Of a stretch of DNA of 19,159 nt, positions 1 to 6,102 are shown one piece after another. Below the pieces are notes generated by a model. The model saw nothing but the letters and a program-made list of their open reading frames with translations. It was not told the origin of the DNA and ran no database searches. Source of the stretch: JBFMAI01 sp964462635 (lineage in GTDB: Bacteria > Planctomycetota > Phycisphaerae > UBA1845 > Fen-1342); contig CAYWYJ010000070.1 in assembly GCA_964462635.1 (NCBI GenBank), forward strand, positions 1 to 19,159, written 5' to 3'. Position 1 is the first letter of the stretch. The number at the start of each line of letters is the position of its first letter. A program made the position numbers and the translations under genes.

Positions 1-479
<479 letters not shown>

Positions 480-722
480 GTTGGGGTGCCTCGTCGGTAC
501 GTCGTCGGCGTGGACGGGAATCCGTCACGGCATCCGTGCCGTCGGACTGAACGCCACGGTGACGATACCGGCGCCGGCCGGGATTTGCAAGAACTGGCCG
601 GCCGACCCCTTGTCACGTTGCCCGTGCGGGGACGTGGGCCGCTTCCTCGCGCTCCCTGTTCCCCCTCATTCCCTCAATCCCCCGCTCACACTGTGCCCTG
701 TTCCCTGTCCCCGGTTCCCCTG
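480..722. other. Intergenic region with C/T-rich tract
   Basis: No gene is seen here. The part from about 651 to 720 is almost purely pyrimidine on the plus strand, with the words CCCTGTTCCC and TTCCCCT repeated in degenerate form. On the minus strand, which is the transcribed direction of both flanking genes, this becomes a G/A-rich tract just after the PIN-TRAM stop codon. I see no canonical terminator hairpin with a T-run. It may be a low-complexity repeat of the host genome. Confidence 0.4.
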
Positions 723-1802
723 TTACGCGCGCGGCCGCGGGCGGCGGTTCGGGGGCAACATGCCTTCGGGGCGGCCGAAGATCATGCGGCCGGCGGAGGT
801 TTGCAGGACGCTCGTCACCGTCAGCGTCACCTCCTCGTTGATCTTGTCGCGGGAGTTCTCGGCCACGACCATCGTCCCGTCTTCGAGGTAGCCGACGCCC
901 TGACCCTGCTCCTCGCCGGGCTTGATGATCCGCACGGTCATGGTCTCACCGGGCATGACGACCGGCTTAAGGGCGTTGGCCAGGTCGTTGATGTTGATGA
1001 CGTCGACGCCGCGGATTTGGGCGATTTTGTTCAGGTTGTAGTCGTTGGTCATGATGCGGCCGTCGACCTTCTTGGCCAGGGCCACGAGCTTTTGGTCGAC
1101 GTCGCCGGACTCCTCGACGCTGGGCAGTCGCGTGTCCGAGATGCGGATGTCGATCTTCTCATTGGTCTGGAGCTTGTTGAGCATGTCCAGGCCGCGGCGG
1201 CCGCGATTGCGCTTGAGCTTGTCGGCGCTGTCGGCGATGGCCTGGAGCTCCTGGAGCACGAAGCGCGGGATGACCAGCGGCGAGTCGATGATCCGCGTGT
1301 CGCAGATGTCGGCGATGCGGCCGTCGATAATGACCGAGGTGTCGAGGATGAGCGGGCGGGCCCCGCGGCTCTGGCGCGAGAACTCGACGTAGGGGATCAC
1401 GAACCGCACGTCGTCCTTGGTTTGCAGGATGAAGCTGATGGTCAGGTAGCAGCAGACCACGCCCAGCATCAGTTTCACCGCGCCCACGACGGTCTTGATC
1501 TCCTCGAACCCTGCTTCGTTGGGACGCACCTGCCAGAAGACGTCCACCATGAGGTCCACAATCAACCCGAGCCCGAAGGCGAACACCATGCCCGCGACGA
1601 GCCCCAGAAACGCTCCCGACAGCGCCGCCAGCGACTTCCGCGTTAGCAGCAGGTCGGCCCCGACCAGCACGATCCCGAAGATGCTCGCCCCCAACATCAT
1701 CAGATAGCTGTAACGCGACGCATCGCCCGTGCCGCGGCTGATGGCCAACGACGCCGCGGCCATGAGGATCACAAACAGCCCACGCAAGATCCAAAGCACC
1801 AT
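723..1802 (-). CDS. Membrane-anchored PIN-TRAM domain protein (YacL-like)
   Basis: This 359-residue protein has four hydrophobic segments (about 3-21, 31-52, 58-90 and 103-126), then a PIN domain and a C-terminal TRAM domain. The PIN nuclease acidic residues are visible: D154 in LILDTS, E185 in FVLQELQ, D236 in DVDQKL and D254 in MTND. The TRAM part (about 284-345) begins PGETMTVRIIKPGEEQGQGVGYLEDGTMVVAE. The architecture is that of the YacL/PilT-type family found widely in bacteria. The family is predicted to be an Mg-dependent ribonuclease held at the membrane with an RNA-binding TRAM module; its substrate is unknown. An upstream in-frame start at 1883 exists, but the start at 1802 (MVLWILRG) places the first TM at the N-terminus and has GGAG 7 nt upstream. 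It is divergent from the small basic protein gene. Confidence 0.9.
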   Translation of the reverse strand: MVLWILRGLFVILMAAASLAISRGTGDASRYSYLMMLGASIFGIVLVGADLLLTRKSLAALSGAFLGLVAGMVFAFGLGLIVDLMVDVFWQVRPNEAGFEEIKTVVGAVKLMLGVVCCYLTISFILQTKDDVRFVIPYVEFSRQSRGARPLILDTSVIIDGRIADICDTRIIDSPLVIPRFVLQELQAIADSADKLKRNRGRRGLDMLNKLQTNEKIDIRISDTRLPSVEESGDVDQKLVALAKKVDGRIMTNDYNLNKIAQIRGVDVININDLANALKPVVMPGETMTVRIIKPGEEQGQGVGYLEDGTMVVAENSRDKINEEVTLTVTSVLQTSAGRMIFGRPEGMLPPNRRPRPRA

Positions 1803-2004
1803 CGGACGACTCCGTCGTGAATTGGCCGCTCGGAACGGCTCGCCGCACGCCGCCCGGCCGGCCCAATCCACGCGACCGGGCACGCACCGGGGCCCTCTCA
1901 GGGCGCACGAACCCCCATTCTACGGCGGCGGGGGCACGGCTCAAGCACCGCGCGGAAGGCTCCGGCCCCTCGGGCGGCGGCCGCTCGTTCGCCGCGCTGC
2001 CGGG

Positions 2005-2033
2005 TTGCGGTCGGGACGCCGCGGCACTATACT
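2005..2033 (+). promoter_or_regulatory. Predicted sigma-70-type promoter of the small basic protein gene
   Basis: TTGCGG (2005-2010) and TATACT (2028-2033) are separated by exactly 17 bp. The -10 matches consensus in five of six positions and the -35 in three of six. A start near 2040 would leave a leader of about 25 nt carrying the GGGAGA ribosome binding site at about 2052-2057, 7 nt before the ATG at 2065. The sequence stands out as the AT-richest word in a very GC-rich stretch. This is a prediction from sequence only. Confidence 0.6.
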
Positions 2034-2064
2034 GGGGGGCTCTGTGTGACTTGGGAGAGACACC

Positions 2065-2295
2065 ATGTCGATCGACCGCTCGCTGCGCACCAAGAGCTCG
2101 CTGGAGCGCCATCGCAACGTGCTGACGCGCGCCGAGCGCGTCGCCCGCCTTATCGAACAGGAACAGTGGGCCGACGACCGCAGTCCCCTGGCCCTCCCCA
2201 AGATCGCCCACCGCAAAGCCAAGACGGGCAAGCAGAAGACGCCCAAGGCCGAAGCGGTGGCGGGTGCGGCCGCGGCGGAACCGAAGCCGGAATGA
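2065..2295 (+). CDS. PVC-type small basic protein (TIGR04137-like)
   Basis: This is a 76-residue, strongly basic protein. Its first half, MSIDRSLRTKSSLERHRNVL followed by TRAERVARL, matches the 'small basic protein' family that I know from Planctomycetes, Verrucomicrobia and Chlamydiae. From about residue 50 the tail is a low-complexity Lys/Ala/Pro/Glu stretch, as in many nucleic-acid- or ribosome-associated small proteins. No enzymatic motif is present. The name of the family hints at a link with rRNA or ribosomes, but I know of no firm function. It has its own strong predicted promoter and a good Shine-Dalgarno sequence (GGGAGA), consistent with an abundant protein. It stands alone: the next gene on this strand starts 375 bp downstream. 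It is a useful phylum marker for this window. Confidence 0.85.
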   Translation: MSIDRSLRTKSSLERHRNVLTRAERVARLIEQEQWADDRSPLALPKIAHRKAKTGKQKTPKAEAVAGAAAAEPKPE

Positions 2296-2380
2296 CGGCC
2301 GGCCGGCGGCACGTTTCATGGGCCTCCGCGCGTCCGGGGCACAAAGTCGGCCCCGGGGCGGGTGAGTATTCCTTGCTGAA

Positions 2381-2483
2381 CGGTCGCGCGCGATTCGGCG
2401 GCGCACTTGGGGTGGGCGAGCCTCCCGGCGAGCCGCAGCTCGGCAGGAACCTCACCCTCCCGCGCCGCGTGTTCGCGCACGGT
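2381..2483. repeat. GC-rich hairpin repeat, copy A
   Basis: The element has a left flank containing CGCGCGATTCGGCG, a stem arm at 2410-2438 and an opposing arm at 2438-2461, so it can fold into one long imperfect hairpin (about 18 of 24 positions paired). Its left arm matches copy B (13593-13621) in 27 of 29 positions. Its right part (2438-2483) matches copy B (13754-13799) in 42 of 46 positions. It sits in the 375-bp space between the small basic protein and the P-type ATPase. No coding role is evident. It is probably a dispersed, non-autonomous element of the host genome. Confidence 0.75.
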
Positions 2484-2567
2484 GATTCCGAAGGGCCGCC
2501 GTGAACCAAGCGGGGCCGGCGACGTAATCGCTACGGCACTTTAGGCACGTGGGGCGGCGGCGCGGCG

Positions 2568-2595
2568 TTGACAGAATGCCGGTAGTGCTTACATT
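2568..2595 (+). promoter_or_regulatory. Predicted promoter of the P1B-type ATPase gene
   Basis: A perfect TTGACA (2568-2573) is followed after 16 bp by TACATT (2590-2595), which matches TATAAT in four of six positions. The spacing is shorter than the 17-bp optimum. It lies about 75 bp upstream of the ATG at 2671. I do not see a clear dyad of the MerR or ArsR type over it, so metal control is not supported by the sequence, although the shape would allow it. Confidence 0.5.
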
Positions 2596-2670
2596 CACTG
2601 ATCTTACGTCCGACCCGCCCGGGGAGGCTCCGCGCCGTGGCGGGGTCCGGACGCCAATCTATGGTGAACG

Positions 2671-4641
2671 ATGGCCCACGATCACTTGTCCGTGAAGTCC
2701 GAGACTTGGCGGGCCACCGCCAAGCTCGTCGCCACCATGCTGGGCGGCGTCCTGGTGCTGGCCTCCTTCGTCGCCGGCTGGCTGTTCAAGAGTCCCGACG
2801 GCGGGCTGAGCGGGGCGTTCTACCGCGACCTGTTGGCCGCGATCGGGGCCCTGTTGTTGGCCCTGCCCCTCTGGTGGCACGCCCTGAAAGCCCTCCTCAC
2901 CGGCGAGTTCCACATGGACGAGCTGGTGGCCCTGGCGATCCTGGCGGCGATGGTAAAGCACGAGTACCAGACCGCGGGCGTCGTGGCCTTCTTTCTCCTC
3001 ATCAGCATCCTGATCGAGACCCGGACCGCCCTGGGAGCGCGGGCGGCCATCGAGGGGCTGATCCGGCTGACGCCCACCAAGGCCCGGCGCCTCCGGGACG
3101 ACGGCACCGAAGAACCCGTTGACGCCCACGCCCTCCGCCCCGGCGACGTCGTCCTCGTCCTCCCCGGCGACAACGTCCCCGCCGACGGGCGCATCATCGA
3201 CGGCCACTCCACGCTCAACGAAGCGAACATCACCGGCGAGTCCTTGCCTGCCGAGAAGGCCGCCGGCGACGAGGTTTTTGGCGGCACCAGCAACGTCACC
3301 GGTGCCCTGCGGATCCAGGTCACCAAGGTCGGCCACGACACCACGCTCGGCCGCGTTCAGGACCTCATCCTCGAAGCCGAGCGGACCAAGATCCCCCTCA
3401 TGCGGCTGATCGACCAGTACGCGTCGTGGTACACCCCGGTGACGTTGATGATCGCGGGCGTCGTGTGGTTCTTCACGCGCGACCTCAACAAGACGATCGC
3501 GCTGCTGGTCATCGCCTGCCCGTGTGCCCTGATCCTGGCCACCCCCACGGCCATCGTGGCCGCCCTGTCGGCCGCGGCCCGCCTGGGCGTCTACATCAAG
3601 GACGTCACCAACCTGGAATGGGCGCGGCGGCTGACCGCCGTCGTCCTCGACAAGACCGGCACGCTCACGACCGGCGAACTTGCGGTCACGCGACTAATGC
3701 CGGCCCCGGGGGTGGACGCGGCGGAGCTGCTGCGGACGGCGGCGTCGGTCGAACGGCTCAGTCGGCACCCCGTCGCCCGGGCGATCGTCGCCACCGCCGA
3801 GAAGGCCCGCGTCCCGCTCACCGACGCCACCGGGTTCGAGGAGGTCTCCGGCAAGGGCGTGCGAGCGCAGCTTGACGGGGAGCCCGTGCAGATCGGCCGG
3901 CGGACGTGGATCGCGGAAGCGGGGGCGGACTTGTCGTTCCTGAAGGATGAGAAGTTCCAGGAGCCGGAGGGGCTGAGCACGCTGTACGTGACGCGCGGCC
4001 CCCGCGTTCTGGGGTGGATCGGTCTGGAGGACCGCACGCGGCCGGAGGCCCGCCAAGCGCTGGACGAGCTGCGGGACCTGGGCATTCGTGACCTCATCAT
4101 GGTCACGGGCGACCGGTGGTCGGTGGCCCGCCGGGTGGCGGCGGAAATGGGCTGCTCCGACGTGCAGGCCGAAGTGCTGCCGCAGGACAAGCTGGCCCTG
4201 GTGGACGCGCTCCAGAAGAAGGGCCACACGGTGGCGGTGGTGGGCGACGGCGTCAACGACGCCCCGGCCCTGGCCGCCGGCAACCTCGGCATCGCCATGG
4301 GCGCCGCCGGCAGCGACGTCGCCATGAACAGCGCCAGCGTGGCCCTGATGAGCAGTGATCTGCGCCGCGTCCCGTTCCTGGTCAGCCTCTCCCGGGCCAC
4401 CACGCGGGTGATCTGGCAGAACCTGGTGTTCGGCGTGTCGTTCATCCTGGTGGTGGAAATCGCCATCGTGTTCGGCAACGTCCACCCGATGCTGGCGGCG
4501 TTCCTGCACATGGCGTCGTCGGCGCTGGTCGTGTTCAACAGCGCCCGGATGGTGCGGTTCGGGGAGCACATTGAGTCCCACGTGCCGACGCCGCGGGCCG
4601 CCCGCGAAGCGACCGGGCGCGTGGCATTGCAGCCGGTGTGA
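2671..4641 (+). CDS. Heavy-metal translocating P1B-type ATPase
   Basis: This 656-residue ATP-driven metal pump sits in the cytoplasmic membrane. Visible motifs in order are TGES (188-191, actuator domain), the ACPCAL metal-binding motif with CPC at 283-285, DKTGT with phosphorylated D327, the HP motif of P1B pumps (H366-P367) and GDGVND (525-530). It lacks an N-terminal HMA/CxxC domain; the N-terminus has only HDH (residues 3-5). The last TM reads HMASSALVVFNSARM (613-627). That is neither the usual MxxSS of copper pumps nor the DxG of typical Zn/Cd pumps, so the metal is left open. Export is usual for CPC pumps. The start at 2671 directly precedes MAHDHLSVK; no strong Shine-Dalgarno is seen. 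The gene is monocistronic between a promoter at 2568 and an inverted repeat at 4669. No metal-sensing regulator or chaperone gene is adjacent. Confidence 0.93.
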   Translation: MAHDHLSVKSETWRATAKLVATMLGGVLVLASFVAGWLFKSPDGGLSGAFYRDLLAAIGALLLALPLWWHALKALLTGEFHMDELVALAILAAMVKHEYQTAGVVAFFLLISILIETRTALGARAAIEGLIRLTPTKARRLRDDGTEEPVDAHALRPGDVVLVLPGDNVPADGRIIDGHSTLNEANITGESLPAEKAAGDEVFGGTSNVTGALRIQVTKVGHDTTLGRVQDLILEAERTKIPLMRLIDQYASWYTPVTLMIAGVVWFFTRDLNKTIALLVIACPCALILATPTAIVAALSAAARLGVYIKDVTNLEWARRLTAVVLDKTGTLTTGELAVTRLMPAPGVDAAELLRTAASVERLSRHPVARAIVATAEKARVPLTDATGFEEVSGKGVRAQLDGEPVQIGRRTWIAEAGADLSFLKDEKFQEPEGLSTLYVTRGPRVLGWIGLEDRTRPEARQALDELRDLGIRDLIMVTGDRWSVARRVAAEMGCSDVQAEVLPQDKLALVDALQKKGHTVAVVGDGVNDAPALAAGNLGIAMGAAGSDVAMNSASVALMSSDLRRVPFLVSLSRATTRVIWQNLVFGVSFILVVEIAIVFGNVHPMLAAFLHMASSALVVFNSARMVRFGEHIESHVPTPRAAREATGRVALQPV

Positions 4642-4668
4642 ATCAGCAGAGGAAGGGTGCAGACCGCC

Positions 4669-4750
4669 GTGCAAAGTGCACAGTGCAAAGTGAAGCGGAG
4701 CACGCCCACGCGGCCACAGCGCCCCGCACTTTGCACTGGTCACTTTGCAC
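4669..4750. terminator. 24-bp inverted repeat between convergent genes, possible bidirectional terminator
   Basis: The left arm (4669-4692) and right arm (4727-4750) are inverted copies matching in 22 of 24 positions, separated by 34 bp. Each arm is itself built from two copies of GTGCAAAGTG. The element lies between the stop of the P-type ATPase (4641) and the stop of the minus-strand permease (4762), where a terminator serving both strands would be expected. No long T-run follows on either strand, so it would be a non-canonical terminator. The GTGCAAAGTG words may also mark a dispersed repeat. Confidence 0.55.
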
Positions 4751-4761
4751 TTGCCCCGCGC

Positions 4762-5745
4762 CTAGCCCACCTCGCGCGTCTCGAACAGCGTGACGCCCAG
4801 GCCGAGAATCCCCAGCGAGTACAGGGCGGAGTACGCGGCCACGTGGGCCACCTGCACGGCCGGAATGGTCCGGTCCTGTGTCAGCGCGTCGCCGGCCCAG
4901 AAGAACTGGAAGTTCGGCACGGCCGCATACAGCAGGCTGTAGACGCCGGCCTCACCGGCCGCCGCGGGGCGACCGAACAGGTGGTCCGACAGCAACCCCA
5001 GCAGGTATACCCCGGCGCACAGGAGCAGCGTGGTGACCTGCCCGAACCGCGTCGCCAGGGCCACCGCGAAGGCCGTCAGAATGAGGACGCCGCAGAAGGT
5101 CATCGCCACGGCGTAGGGCAGTTGCAGGTCGCCGAAGTCGGCGGTGGGCGACTGGAGCGTCCACTGCCGCGAGACGCACAGCACGGTCCCCACGGCCAGC
5201 GTGCCCAGGGGCACGACCCAGGCGGTCAGCGTCGTCGGGAAGTGCCAGCCGTAAACGTAGTTCCCGAAGGTCGCCGCGACCAGGCTGATCGCCAGCGCGC
5301 CCAGCCCGAACACGAGTACCGGCTGGTCGGCCCGATCGGCGGCCGTGGACAGCACCCCGTGCCGCACGGCCAGCAGGAACACGAGGGTGAGGAAGTAGTA
5401 CCCGATGAGGACGGCGCCGCACACGCCGAGGTACTTGCCCAGCAGGAACAGCGGGCGGCTGACCGGCTTGGAAACCACCGTCAACACGGTGTGCGATTCG
5501 ATCTCGCGGGTGATGACGCCGGTGGCGCTGAAGGCGCTGACCAACAGCCCGTAGAGCAGGAGCGTGGCCAGGCCGATGTCCTGGACGATCTTGGTGTCGC
5601 CCTCGGAGCTGCCGAGCGAGAACGCGGCGATGCTGGGCGACAGCGCCAGCCAAGCCGCCATGACCCACAACAGCACGGAATACACCGGCTGGCGTACCGT
5701 CTCGATCAGCGTGTTCTTCGCAATGGCCAGCAACTTGGACGACAT
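4762..5745 (-). CDS. ABC-2 type transporter permease
   Basis: This 327-residue integral membrane protein has about eight predicted TM segments (near 21-42, 57-76, 104-126, 142-163, 171-190, 208-231, 236-255 and 300-321). Between TM2 and TM3 is the block REIESHTVLTVVSKPVSR (80-97) followed by LLGKYLGV, the usual cytoplasmic coupling region of ABC-2/GldA-like permeases. The permease at 12089-13474 has the matching block NEIKERSLHLVVTKPVTR at residues 78-95, so the two are related. No ATPase gene is adjacent on this strand, and the divergent series at 6102 onward supplies one (10902). I infer that this permease may pair with it; the substrate is unknown. The start at 5745 (MSSKLLAIAKNTL) has only a weak upstream GAGA. 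The gene converges with the P-type ATPase and is divergent from the SPFH series. Confidence 0.85.
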   Translation of the reverse strand: MSSKLLAIAKNTLIETVRQPVYSVLLWVMAAWLALSPSIAAFSLGSSEGDTKIVQDIGLATLLLYGLLVSAFSATGVITREIESHTVLTVVSKPVSRPLFLLGKYLGVCGAVLIGYYFLTLVFLLAVRHGVLSTAADRADQPVLVFGLGALAISLVAATFGNYVYGWHFPTTLTAWVVPLGTLAVGTVLCVSRQWTLQSPTADFGDLQLPYAVAMTFCGVLILTAFAVALATRFGQVTTLLLCAGVYLLGLLSDHLFGRPAAAGEAGVYSLLYAAVPNFQFFWAGDALTQDRTIPAVQVAHVAAYSALYSLGILGLGVTLFETREVG

Positions 5746-5773
5746 GGGTTGATCTCTGCCACTAATGATCGAA

Positions 5774-6065
5774 TGCTTCGCGGTGCGACGAGGTCCTCCG
5801 GCGGCCTACGGCCGGTGCGGAGTCCGGCCGCTACCTTTGGTTGCGGCCGCCGGCCGCGCTGTGCTTCCCGGAGGTGCGCCCTCGGGGTGGGACCGGCGTC
5901 CGAGTGGGACCGGCGTCCCCGCCGGTCATCCACGTGTATTATCTGCGGGCTACGGCCCGCGGACAAGGAAGCTCCTCCCGGCGTGGCAGGACGACAAACT
6001 TCCGGGTGGGACCGGCGTCCCCGCCGGTCAACTCCGAAGTGCGACCGGCGTCCCTGCCGGTCATC
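5774..6065. repeat. Cluster of short palindromic repeats between divergent genes
   Basis: The 356-bp gap between the divergent permease and SPFH genes is filled with short inverted repeats. The unit GACCGGCGTCCCCGCCGGTC occurs intact at 5904-5930 and 6006-6030, with one change at 6039-6065 and as a left half at 5887-5901. Other perfect stems are GCGGGC-TACG-GCCCGC at 5945-5960, CGGCC-TAC-GGCCG at 5802-5814, and CGGCCGC/GCGGCCG at 5825-5831/5843-5849. The spacing is irregular (102 bp, then 33 bp), so this is not a CRISPR. REP-like elements or an untranslated regulatory region for both operons are possible. Confidence 0.7.
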
Positions 6066-6066
6066 A

Positions 6067-6102
6067 GTGACGCGGAAAAGGTGACGCGCAAGAGGTGACG
6101 CG
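6067..6102 (+). repeat. Three GTGACGCG words at an exact 14-bp period abutting the SPFH start codon
   Basis: GTGACGCG occurs at 6067-6074, 6081-6088 and 6095-6102, separated by GAAAAG and CAAGAG. The last G of the third word is the first base of the GTG start codon at 6102. The second spacer supplies the AAGAGG purine run that acts as the ribosome binding site. The arrangement could be an operator, a leader element for translation control, or a small tandem duplication. Confidence 0.65.

Noticed and set aside
2671..4641. Naming the P-type ATPase copA or cadA
   Set aside because: The last-TM motif fits neither class clearly and no HMA domain or regulator is present, so a metal-specific name would be a guess.
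5887..6065. Possible CRISPR array
   Set aside because: The repeated units are palindromes with irregular spacing (102 bp and then 33 bp), the 'spacers' are not of uniform size, and no cas gene is near.
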